In this document: piece by piece, positions 35,038 through 46,406 of the stretch
Layout: each line of letters starts with the position of its first letter
Numbering within the stretch: position 1 is the first letter of the stretch
Origin: Amylostereum areolatum
Taxonomy: Eukaryota > Basidiomycota > Agaricomycetes > Russulales > Stereaceae
Assembly (NCBI GenBank): GCA_012932865.1
Contig: SAXG01000012.1
Span: forward strand, 1,024,075 to 1,088,074
Direction of reading: 5' to 3'
DNA: 64,000 nucleotides
Program-made: the position numbers and the translations under genes
The notes under the pieces: model-generated
The model's input: the letters and a program-made list of their open reading frames with translations, nothing else
What the model was told of the DNA's origin: nothing
Databases searched by the model: none

Positions 35038-35251
35038 CGTTGGCTGTGATGTGGTTGAGGGCAAAGACGCGACGCGTCGGAGAGGTTCCCAAATGCACCG
35101 GAGACGTCGCGGTCTCACACGCGCGGTTTAGGTAATCAGAGGGACCGATGGACCATCTCCGAAGAAGCCGAGACGGTGCAACCGACGTTTGAGCGCTGTC
35201 CAGCCATTGTACTTATTGGCTCTACACAACCCACTTCGCTTTGGTTCAACG

Positions 35252-38200
35252 ATGTCTCGACAACCGGGATATCAGTCTTCACCAGCCCGTCGCCCCAGCG
35301 GTGGTGATCCACAGTCACCTCCAAACACCAGACCGCTCCAGATCTCCAGGCCCACTCGGCCCACTACCCCCAGCAATGGCTCAATCGTCTCTTCCAACCC
35401 TGCCTCTCCAGTTGGTCCTTCACGTCCTCAGAGATCAGAGCTCAGAGCTCGTCAAATTTCTGAATACAGTCTCTCCGATGCTGCTTCAGCTCATCGCCCT
35501 CCCAGGGAACGCAAGGACAGTGTTAGCACAACCCGATCCGACGCTTCTGTCCACAACTCTTATAGCACTCGTAATGGCACTTCCGGTACCTCCAAACAGA
35601 AAAGGCCAACTCGCTCTGGCACGGCTAACACGGTCGGTTCCGACGACACAGAGCTCTCTCCGACATCCCTAGCCACCGTCATGAACGCATTTCAATCTGC
35701 GGGAGTCCGCAAGAGAACATTGGATGGTGATGACGACTGGGATAGAGAACGGCGAGAGGCCATCGCGGCCGAAGAACAGAGACAGAAGCGAATACAGGAG
35801 AGAGTTCCGGGAAGACGGACCAATGGCAAAGCGAAGGCGGGCGACGTTGACGGTACGTGCATTTTCTTATTCATGCAAAACGGTTGACGTATGTCATACT
35901 TCCCAGCTGTTCTGGACCAGATCAAGGACGAGTGGGAGTTTGTCATCGACCCAGACGTAAGGAGCCAGTACACGTTATCGTTCATTCGCGTTAAGAGGAC
36001 AGTCCTTCTAGTTCAACCCCGTTGATCTCGCCTTGCAAATTATTGGGGATGGCACCTCTGGCAAAGATCTATCTTCTTTCCGTCGGACAAAGAAATTACT
36101 CTCCCAAGCGTTGAAGGGATCCGTAGACAGTATGTGTTCGCTGTCTCATTCTTTCCCATATATGTAAATGCCATTCGCCAGAACATTATCAGGCCTTCGC
36201 AGCTTCCCTACCCCACCACACCTCACTACTCGGCCACCTAGGGATGACACAAGGTCAAATCAAAGAGGCGCGGTCGGCTCTGCAAGAGGCGAAAGATTCT
36301 TTCGGAAGCAAACGTGCTGACTTGGTGCAAATGTGGACAAGAGGCCAAACACTCGAGGAGATGCTTCGCATCCTTGATCAGATGTTTGTCTCTATGCTGC
36401 TCTTGTGGTTTATCACCTAATAGCTCCGTCGTAACATTCAGAGAGCGGCTTAGATTAGTACCTGACGTCTTGGAGAGCTTGATGTCTGAAAAACGCCTGC
36501 TTCAAGCGGCCGTACTCCTTGTGCGAAGTCTAAAGACGATTAACAAACAGGACATGCTCGATATCGGAGCCGTCGCAGATCTTCGTAGCTATCTCATTGG
36601 ACAGGAAACCGTGAGGTCGTGTCTATTTCCTGCACCTTTCGTGCTACTTAATATGTTTTAGGCACTGCGAGAAATTCTTGTTGATGAACTTCACAACCAT
36701 CTCTACCTCAAGTCTTTCTGGTGCGAATCGCGCTGGGCCACATACACCGTCAATCAACAGTCCAGTAAGCCTTGACACATTGTCCGGCCTGGAAGTTCCT
36801 AAGCTTCTAACACATGGCTGGATTGTCCGTACAGTGCCTCGGGTCGAGTTTGAGGATGAGCCTCTGGCCACCGACAACCTTCCACAACCTTCATTTTCAT
36901 CGGGGAGTTCATCGCCCATTCCTCGTGTTTCTCGACTATCCCGATACCTCCACAATCTCACACTTCGTCCCAACGACCCTCCTGACGACGTCGAGGAACA
37001 AAACTCCACTTCTAACCCAGCGATATCTACATCAACTGGAATCGGCTCTGGACTACCTGCCAGCGCATCTGTCGCCTCTTTGAATAGTGTGTCCATTCTA
37101 CCCCTCGGGGGAAATTCCCAATCGCAAGATATCAACCCGGAGTCCGACTCATTCACCTACCTGGAAACACTTTTGGAATCCCTAGCGGTGTTAGGGAAGC
37201 TGGGTAGCGCCCTGGATCTCGTCGCTCAACGTCTTCCAAGTGAAATTTTTGCTCTTGTTGAGAGTACTGTAGACGAAGTTGGCGAACGCATGGAATACGG
37301 TCGGCGCACGTCTGTTCTCATCGGCAGTGGACCCAGCCCTCATGCCAAGGGCCATTCTGCTTATTTCTTTGCTTCGAGACTTACGTTCGGCGACGGAGCG
37401 GGCACCAATGCCGCCCGGGCATTAATCGGGCTTCCAAAGGCGAACAATGAACCCTTGATCGACGCTGTTCAACTTCGATTAACCGCGTTGGAGTCCTCTA
37501 CCAAACACACCGACCATGAAGTTCTGCGGGATTTGTTTTGGACCGTCTACTCCAAGTTAGATGCCGTTATGCAGGGGTTACGGGTTGTTTATGAAGTTGC
37601 AAATCGCATAGGTTCGGTAGGCTATTTGTTGAAGCCACAGCCTTTATGGTGTATTGACGGTTTGCCGTAGAGGCGAGACTTCAAGGACTCGTCTGGCGCA
37701 AAACCCGGCTCTCTATTTCCGCTGTCTGAGATATGGACACCCATACAAGCAGAGGTGCGCGTGACACGTCTCTATAACGGATAATAATCTTACGGTATGC
37801 TGTAAGGTTCGGACATTGCTTTATGACTATGTCACGGATGAAGAACAGAGCGCAATCTCGAGCCGGAATCTGATTTCTTCCATCAACGATATCCTGCGAG
37901 AGGGGAAGTTCAACAGAGACAAGTCGAAGGTATGGTTCAAAACTATGCACGTACAGTGCATTTCTCATGGAGCTTCAGTCAGTCTTTAGATTCGCGGACA
38001 CAGATGTCAAGCTATCTATGAAAACGCTTCGCCCCCACGAGGAAGAATTGAACCGTGTGCTCAGAGACACCGTCCCCGGATTAGTGCAAGGATCCACGGG
38101 GAGCGCAGTTCAAGCAACTTTGTCCAGCGTTGGGACCGACGAACGACTGCTAGGCATTGACCAGCACCACCGTTTGCTCATCAAGCCAGACGCATTCCAT

Positions 38201-40062
38201 GTTAGCGTCCTGTTCCAGCCCATGCTATCATTCCTTGAACGTGTCGTTGCCGCATTACCCTCCGGTTCCGAGTCGGCTCGAGCCTCTAGTGCTGTCATGG
38301 AGGAATTTGTTCTCAACGTTTACCTGCCCCAGCTAGAGGAGAAAGTATCCCTTCTGTTCCATCAGGCGGTAACTGGTAAGCATGCTCCTGTCGTAATCGT
38401 GATTACTCCGCTGACATCGTTTGGTCAGGCACTGAAGCGTTCCTACCGGACTCGTCGTCGCCGTGGCTATCTAAAGAACCTTTGGTTAACGTTGAGTGTT
38501 TACGTCAAGGAACGGTTTCTTGAAGTTTCACCAGCTTTCCCTACAGGCCAGCACCCAGTTGATGGCATTGATCAATTCCCTCTGTGTTATGCTGACGACA
38601 TCGCCTTTCCATCGAGAAAACTACGCCAGGCTGATCTTGACCGTCGTCATTCAATTTTATCAACGATGCAGCGACCGGTTCCACGCTCTTGTCTCCTCTG
38701 GGCCTCCAACTCTGGGTTCCGAGTCTGGTATTGCGTTAGGTGCGCAATGGGCGCAAAATTCTGAGTTGAGCATCTGTTTATCAGAGCTCTACCAAGTGGC
38801 GGTGGGTGACGCGTTACTTCGTAATGTGACCTTTCTCATACTTTTTGGAAGGAGGAAGATATGGTTAGAAGGCAAGATCTTTGCCGTCGTGAACGCCGGA
38901 TAGAACAAGACCTACTTGGCGAGAAAGCGGTTGGAAAGGGGGAGCTAGTCGCCCCGCTGCGTAATCTGTCCGCTTTAGGAAATCTCTATCGGAGTGTAGT
39001 GCGTATACCATTGCATATTCCCGACGCTGAAATACTCAGAAATTACAGGCATGGTTCTCTACAGCATTAAACCGGCTAAAAGGCCCCTCGGATGACATGG
39101 TGTCTCCTACCTCGCCCACTCAAACAAATCCCATCAGCGCAGTCACCCCACATACATTTTCCCTACCTCCTTCCTTCCCTGCAAGGGCAAGCGACGAATT
39201 AAAACTCCCTCTTTCGCGTGAGATGGCACTGTAAGCTGTACATCGACTCATCTTGCCGCTTCACTCATGATCTTTAGTCGGTTTCATGCGTTGCTCAAAA
39301 CATACGAGCAACTTTCGGAACTCATCCTTCACACCATGCGAGCTGATATTCGGTGTCGTGTATCTCACTACTTAGACCTTGCGTCGCGTCATGTTTGCAG
39401 TTTTCTTCTGGCCGATCATCGTGACCCTAACGCATTCTTGTAGGGGAACTACCACATTGATAGAGAGGTCGGTGAGCCAGATCCCCATATTATAGACCTC
39501 AACCTCGAACTGGGCGAATGCGACGATGTCGTGTCTACAACTCTTCCAGAAGCCGAACAACGGTATGCTTACCCGTCTCTCTTTGAAGCCTGACTCTAAT
39601 AGTTTCGCAGGTTTGTCTTCGAAGGGATAGGTTCCCTGATGGACCAGCAGCTTATATCCACTGCTCGTAACATTCGGAGAGCAAATGCCTTCGGGATCAA
39701 CAAGATCAGAAGGAACATGCTTGCTCTCCAGCAATGCGTCAAGACCATCGCACGCGATCCTCATGACACCGAGTTTGAGAACGCGAAGAAATACTACGAT
39801 CTCTTTTCTCTCAATCCCTCTGTACGTCACGACTGCGTCCTTACTCAAACCCAGCTCACAGAAATCGCAGGAAATGCTAGATGGCATTCGTCAGGGACAA
39901 GTCTTCACTTTCGACGAATACAAAGTCATGCTGGATCTACAGTGTGGTGTTGACCCAGGAATAGGAGGTAAATCTGCCACCCATGCAACAGACAGGAATT
40001 ATAGTATGTATGTCATTGACCTACATGGCATGGTGATCGACGAGAAAAGCGACGACGCCTGA
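35252..40062 (+). CDS. SEC8: Exocyst complex component Sec8
   Basis: Many-exon gene starting at 35252; the start is 214 bases from the divergent Mit1-like start. A Ser/Pro-rich N-terminal region of about 170 residues leads into the Sec8 domain: IKDEWEFVIDPDFNPVDLAL, KGSVDKHYQAFAASLPHH, SKRADLVQMWTRGQTLEEML, LESLMSEKRLLQAAVLLVRS. Middle and C-terminal blocks include SVFRFADTDVK, PFHRENYARLILTVV, IEQDLLGEKAVGKGEL, RCRVSHYLDLASRHGNYHI, FVFEGIGSLMDQQLIS and MLDGIRQGQVFTFDEYKVML. Sec8 is a core subunit of the octameric tether that holds secretory vesicles at the plasma membrane. No frameshift was found. One acceptor is AAG (before EEDMVRRQ, near 38850). Stop TGA 40060-40062; the convergent LYR gene ends 94 bases further on. 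Confidence 0.96.
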
Positions 40063-40155
40063 TTTTGGACAATTTTGATGTATTTATCCATTCGCATTTT
40101 TGGACCCATATACATCTACATGTATGTACCCAGTATCCTCTCGTGCTCGGGCAGT

Positions 40156-41366
40156 TTATGGCATCCTTCGTGTACTGTATAAGTCGACCCAAGTCATATC
40201 AACGTCGTTCGCCTCGGTTGACTCCTCGATGGCATTGCGAGCTTTGTGTGTGATGGCCGTGTTCACCAACGATATCCCGTATGTACCGCGAGACAAGGGA
40301 TTCTTCTCCAAGTCACTAAGAGAATACGTGAGGACCGGCACTCGACCGATCAACTCTCGGTAACGGCGGCGAAGGAACCTTGTGGGAGCAACTGGCAGTG
40401 TTGGTACATTCGCATCGCTCTCCGGTCGGGCAGCAAAGGTCATGGAGGGCATCCTTCGATGCCTCCGTGGCATCGGAGGCGAAGAAACGGAACCTCCCAG
40501 TGTCACAAGCTCTTCCAAGATGTTAGCTCCTTGTAGCCCTACAGGTCGGATGTTGGCAGCGCCCAGTGCCTCGAGGTCGACGGAAGGTCGTGTGGTTTGG
40601 CTTCGCCTAACACAAACCTCAAGGGGAGGATAAAGAGACTTCCAGTTGGAGGTGAAGTAACGCCATCGGATGTTGACCTCGCGACGTTTACTGAAAGGTC
40701 CGAAGATGCGAGCCTGTTCAGAGGAAAGGTCTGCTCTAGCAGGCAGTATCGGTGGACTCCTTGTCTGAGCAGACGATATGGGTTTTCCCGTGCGGCGTGC
40801 ATGGTTGCTTGCCAAAAGCGCGGATAGCTCCGGGGAATACACCGGGGGTCGCGACCTTTCCACAGAAGGTACCAGCTTCGGAGGTAGCATGTCAATTCCA
40901 GGAGATAGTAAAGGCTGAGAGCGACGTGAGGGGACGATATATATATAAATGAGGAGAAGTCCGCGCTCACCTTCATGATGGCATGCCGAAGGGGTCCGAT
41001 TCTCCCGTATGCAAGATCGAGAACACGAGAGAAGGCTTTAGAGTCGCCTGCATTTGCCAGTTGAAGTCGCTTCAGCTCCTAAATGGATTATTCGGTCACA
41101 AAACCCATTCGTCGAGAGAAAGATGACTCACCTTTCGTGCGCGCTTCAGCTTAGCAGCCTTCATCACCCCCTTCCGAGACCGAAGAGCATTTTGAACAGA
41201 TTCCTTTACTCTTATACCGAAAAACTGCCTGGGAATACATCTACGACATGTATTACATGGTAAATCAAGATACTCACCGAAGGTAATCATGGGGCAGTCG
41301 GTGGGCTTGACGTAGTAAGGAGCGATATAGGCAAGTTATAGACTGATAGTTAGAATTGCCGACCAT
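40156..41366 (-). CDS. LYR-motif (Complex1_LYR) protein
   Basis: Four exons: 41278-41366, 41132-41228, 40971-41078 and 40156-40914; 1053 nt (350 aa), frame closed. The N-terminus has the LYR hallmark TCLYRSLLRQAHRLPHDYLR followed by FFGIRVKESVQNAL, then a Lys/Arg-rich helix (KAAKLKRARKELKRLQ). LYR proteins are mitochondrial matrix helpers in respiratory complex assembly, iron-sulfur transfer or mitoribosome biogenesis, usually bound to acyl carrier protein. This one is much longer than the common 80-150 aa, with about 250 extra residues containing no domain I recognise. Which LYR subgroup it belongs to cannot be decided here. Confidence 0.85.
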
Positions 41367-41609
41367 GAAATCGGATCAAATGATCGAGAGGTAGCTTGGC
41401 CCAAGGAGTGGGGGCAGAGGGTCCGATTCCGGTAGTCGAAGGTGTCGAAGAATGTTGGGAGGTTAATGGTGGCCGTCAGAGATCATGCCAGCAGTGCCAC
41501 TGCCAGGCCCGGAGACGCTCGCCGGCGGGAGCGGCGCGCTTTCAGTGTGATCTTATCGGTATCTGCAATTGATCTGCCCCTTCCAGGCTCTTGTAAACCG
41601 ACGACCACC

Positions 41610-44036
41610 ATGGTGAGTGCCATTTTAATGCACAACTCCCTACCATCTTATAGTTAGCCTCCAAAGCCCAAAAACCCTAACCCAAGTGGTCTGGGGAGAG
41701 CGATCATCAATCGTAAAGCCAAGGATGCACGGCAGATGCAGGAATCTGGCCTTGTAAGCACACTTTACATCACTTGTGTAGAGTTCTGTAAGCTAATCAT
41801 GTCTGTTTCTGAAAAGTACACAACAGATCTGGATTCGACGTCTCGTTTAAAATCTGTCACACAAGAGCGTGATCTTGACGAGTTTTTGAGCACTGCACAA
41901 TTGGCGGGGACAGAATTCACGGCCGGTACGTACCCTAACAGCGTTCGAGAGCTTGCCAACGGACCTCCTCACAGAGCGAAGGAACGTGAAGATTATACAA
42001 TCCGCTCCAAGCGTAACCCACAATCCATACCTTCTCTCTGACCAGGAAGAGAGTGTAACACTTCAGAAACATGAAGAAAATAAACAGAGACTCCGTGTCC
42101 CCAGGCGCCCACCATGGACGAAGTCAATGACTACTGCGCAGCTCGAAAGGCAAGAGAAAGATGCGTTTTTGGCATGGAGACGAGGCCTAGCAGAGTGCGT
42201 GCCATCCAAGGTCTTACTGTGTTTTTCCTGATTGGCAAGCAGGCTTCAGGAGCGAGACAAATTTCTCCTGACTCCATTTGAACGCAACATTGAAGTCTGG
42301 AGACAGCTTTGGCGCGTACTCGAACGGTCACACCTGATTGTGCAGATCGTAGATGCACGGAATCCTCTCCGTTTCCGCTGCGAAGATTTAGAAGCCTATG
42401 TTCAAGACGTGGAGGGAGCTGAAGGCGAGCAGGGGACGGGAGGGGGGCATAGAAAAAATCTTCTGCTGATCAATAAATCGGATCTCCTAACAGCGAAGCA
42501 GAGGTACGTCCTTCGCGTCATATCCGAGCTCGTATTGCCGACTGTGTATAGGCGACTATGGGCAGATCATTTCGACTCTCAGGGAGTTGAATATGCATTC
42601 TTCTCCGCAGCGAACGCCACCGCTCTTCAGGAAGCCCGTCGTGAGGCATTGGCTTCTCAAGAGCGTGCAGCAGAAGAAGGAGAGCGCCTTTCTTCCTCTG
42701 GAGAAGACGATGATTCTTCCGCCTCGGAGACTGAAGACGATGACGCGGATTCAGACTCTCTATCTGCCAGTGATCCAAGAGCAGAGGATGTTTCAAATGC
42801 AGTGTTGGAGGATGCCGCAGATCTGACAGCAGATACCAAGGACGATGATCCACGAAACGATTCTGACTATCCCAACCCAGAAGACGATCCTGCGGACTTG
42901 AAGGATCCGCGTGTGAAGGTGCTCTCGGTGCTCGAGCTTGAAGACTTGTTTCTGCGATCTGCACCGGACTTGACCAGTACGTTCACCCAGTTAAGGGTCA
43001 GGCGGGTTATCCTAATGCTTTCAAAGATTTCGCTGATTCCGGTGGTCAGCCTCCCACACGCTTGATGGTTGGTCTGGTTGGTTATCCCAACGTTGGCAAG
43101 TCGAGTACGATCAATTCTCTGCTCGGCGAGAAGAAAGTATCTGTTTCATCCACACCCGGCAAGACCAAACATTTCCAGACTATCAATCTCTCCGACTCAA
43201 TCGTCCTTTGTGACTGCCCGGGTCTCGTTTTCCCTCAGTTTGCAACAACAAGGGCCGACCTCGTCTGCGATGGTGTACTGCCGATTGATCAACTCCGGGA
43301 ATACACAGGGCCGGTTGCACTCGTAGCCAAACGTATACCTCGGGAGGTTCTCGACATAACGTATGGCTTGACGATTAGATCCAAAACGTTAGATGAAGGA
43401 GGCAACGGAATAATGACCGCTGAAGATCTCTTGATCACCTATGCTGGTGCGTACATTAGATTGGTGATAATTTTTACACCAACATCGACCGCGCCTTTCT
43501 TTTTAGTCGCACGAGGGTTTACACGCTCTGGTCAAGGAAATCCAGACGAAGCTCGAGCTGCGCGTCACATCCTCAAAGACTACGTCAATGCGAAACTTCT
43601 ATTCTGCCAACCACCGCCAGGCTGTTCGGCCAATGACTTCAACGCGCAGACATGGGCTCTCGCTCTGCGTCGAGCAGCAGGGAAGAAGCGTGCTCCTATC
43701 AGCCATGTCAGCAAAGGCGCTACTACGTACATTCCTGGTACCGATGCAAAGGGTCAAGGTGCAAAGTCCCGAGCCGTGGATGGCGACTTCTTCGCGGACG
43801 GCACGGGACTTTCTGCACGTCCTTATGTGAAAGACGCTGGCGGGAAGGCCCGTGAGTTCACAAGATCAAACCTCTATCCCCATCAACACTCAGTGGCCGA
43901 TGATGGTACACCGCTAAATGGGAGAAGAGCGAGGATTGCGTCAGTGTTGGCGACCGCTGGAGAAGCACATCCGGGGAAGAAGCACCATAAAAAAGGGAAG
44001 CGGGTGAAGCAGCGTAGCGGGGGAGGTTATGATTGA
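41610..44036 (+). CDS. LSG1: Large-subunit GTPase 1 (Lsg1), 60S ribosome export factor
   Basis: Eight coding exons: 41610-41612 (ATG only), 41658-41753, 41817-41925, 41975-42194, 42243-42503, 42552-42976, 43027-43446 and 43507-44036; 2064 nt (687 aa), frame closed. It has the circularly permuted YlqF/YawG order: VQIVDARNPLRFR, the G4 motif in LLINKSDLL, a long acidic Ser/Asp/Glu insert, then G1 (GYPNVGKSS) and G3 (CDCPGLVFP). The Lys-rich tail (GKKHHKKGKRVK) is family-typical. Lsg1 is a cytoplasmic GTPase that releases the export adaptor Nmd3 from pre-60S subunits. The start codon stands alone on its exon, with the donor GTGAGT immediately after ATG. Two acceptors are AAG (41816 and 43026). 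Confidence 0.97.
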
Positions 44037-44245
44037 TATCGCTCCTGCAGCGTCCCAATGTGTATTTTTGACGATTTCGTTCATGACTTGAGGCCTGGAG
44101 GCCATCTCGACCACGTGATAGACGCGATGAATAAAACGCTTGATGTACTACCGCGTTGGCTCAGTGCGCTCAGTACGTTCAGTGTTCGGTGTTCATTTCA
44201 ATTCTTTGCCTCTCGTCCTCTCTCGATTTCCTTCTGTCGCGCTAG

Positions 44246-46365
44246 ATGTCCAGTCCTCAAGTCGTCCCCCCCTCGGCTGATCTCGTTCCGAACAGTTTGT
44301 CAGTGGATACATCGAGTATATGCGCGAAGCTTGAAGCATTGGACAAAATACACGGAGTGAAGAGTGGTACGGACAGCGTCGTCAATTCTGACCTACGCTA
44401 CTCATTCCTTTATACAGTGCTTCTTCTCCAACTCGACAAGGCGCTTTACATCGGACGCGATCCCTCGCAATGGTAAGATATTCCTTTCATTTCATTCATC
44501 ATTGACGGAGGATTCCAACGCACGCATAGCGGATTTGTGATCCCAAACAAGTGGATCTCTGGCGTTCATTGCAAAGTCTGCGTGTAGTGCTTGTCATTAC
44601 TGGATATATGCTCTGGCGTTGATAAGTTTTTCCAGCGTTTCCTCTGACTCTGGTGGTGTGATCGTGTCTTGCGAGGTGCGTATATGGTCCTTAAACAATT
44701 CATTATCCACGTCTGACCCGTCAAAAAAGGACCGCTCCACGAACGGCTTCCTTCTCAACGGGGAGCAAGTTCTGTGTGCTTCCGTGATCTTGATGCACGG
44801 CGACATCATAGAACTCCCGTCCACAAAACGCATGCTCCCAGCGTATGGTCGAGAGGATCGCTTCATCTGAAACTTTCTTTGTTAAGGTTTCCGGTGCATA
44901 CATGTTCGGAAGCAACGCAAGGAGCGGTCTACCATCTTCGACCCGACGCCACCCACGCAGCCGTCTAGAAAGGTATGGTCGTTTATATTTGGAAAACTTT
45001 CCCCCAGCTGACAATGGCATGCTTTAGCAAATTGGGAAATATCTTGTGACGTCGCATTGCTTGGGTAGTGGGGCGTTTGCAAGCGTCCATCTTGCAATGG
45101 ATACGGAGTTTCACCGCCAGGTTGCGTGCAAAGTTATCAAGACTAAAGGGAAGCGCGACTGCAGTAAAATGCTTCAAGAGGTAGACATTCTTCAAACACT
45201 AAAACACGTCAGTGCCCAAGTTCCTTGCCATGTCTTGACGTGGGTGTTGACGCGAGCTTTGTCACGCCTTCGAAAGCCCAATATCAACCGAGTCTTGGAG
45301 CACGAGTACCAAAGCACGAATAGCAACGGCAGTTTCGTGTCAGTTGCTTCCTTTTGACCCGTGCAATCTATCTCACTCCTTCTCCAGGACGATATTCCTC
45401 GAGCTCTGTACCGGCGGGGATCTCTTTACCTATATCGAAAGTTATAGCAAACGCGGCCGCGAAATGTGCGAAGAAGAGGCAAAATACATCATGTACCAAC
45501 TTCTCAGGGCCCTGAAGTATCTCCACGACAAAGAGATAGCGCACCGGGGTACGTCTTGCCTTTCTCGTTGATCAAGCGATTCTGACCACTGCATCTACTA
45601 GATATCAAGGTTTTCCTCCTTCTGCGGTTTTCCATGGCAAGGCTGACGAAATTGATAGCCAGAAAACATTCTTCTTTATGCCCCAGGCTATTACCCTCGA
45701 ATTCAACTTGCAGACTTTGGGTTGGCGCGCGAAAAGTCTGCCAAATCTACCATGAATGCTGTCGGCACAGTATCGTACCTTCCTCCGGAAGGTATTCTTG
45801 TCATGGAAAAAAAACATCCGAAATATATTGGGATGCCTTCTGATTGCTGGAGTGCGGGAGTCGTATTGTACATCATGCTTAGGTAAGAGCCGAAAATAGG
45901 TAGTCATATATCCCCTATCCCTAACCCCCCTTGTTTCCACAGTGGTGTCCATCCTTTCGAAGTGCACGAGAATAAATGGGCCGGAGACGAACACTTTAGC
46001 AGCGAGGAAGATGCGATCACCGACGATCAAAATAGTCAGCCTGATATGAACAAAGAAATCGGCCGAGCTTTTCGCGCACAATTGCGCGAAGAGGCCAAAG
46101 CGAAGCAGCTCATCGTCCAAGGTTCCCCTTGCTTTCCGTCCTTTAAATGGAGTGACATACAAGACGGTGCGTCTGCTTTTATACAACTCACATATATGAC
46201 TCATCTCAAAGTCATCAATGTTCAGCCCAAGCGTTGGTCAAGGACCTGATGCAATACCGGTACGAGTCCCGCGCAACGGCCCAGGTAGCTTTGAAGAGCG
46301 AGTGGATTCAGAGCAGCATCGATGATCTGCGAACATTTTACATGGAACGCATCGGGTCCGAGTGA
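44246..46365 (+). CDS. FHA-domain serine/threonine kinase (Chk2/Rad53/Mek1 type)
   Basis: Twelve exons: 44246-44472, 44530-44583, 44636-44675, 44730-44829, 44887-44972, 45028-45207, 45277-45338, 45388-45548, 45602-45609, 45659-45882, 45943-46166, 46226-46365; 1506 nt (501 aa), frame closed. FHA domain: LYIGRDPS, WISGVHCKV and STNGFLLNGE supply the phosphothreonine-binding Arg, Ser-His and Asn. Kinase domain: LGSGAFASVHLA, VACKVIK (Lys), IAHRDIKPEN (catalytic loop), LADFGLARE, and a Pro-Pro-Glu substrate loop. One FHA followed by a kinase matches Chk2 or meiotic Mek1; Rad53 would have a second FHA. Such kinases act in DNA-damage or meiotic checkpoints. The Asp-Ile-Lys of the catalytic loop lies on an 8-nt exon, and intron 44830-44886 needs a GC donor. 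The gene ends 41 bases from the convergent CDK gene. Confidence 0.94.
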
Positions 46366-46406
46366 TATAATGTCCCTGTTCTGTCTGCACTTGCCAAGAG
46401 TCACTT

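Noticed and set aside
42977..43026. Apparent frameshift in LSG1 before the G1 motif
   Set aside because: A normal 50-nt intron with GTACGT donor, CTAAT branch-like site and AAG acceptor restores the frame and the family sequence.
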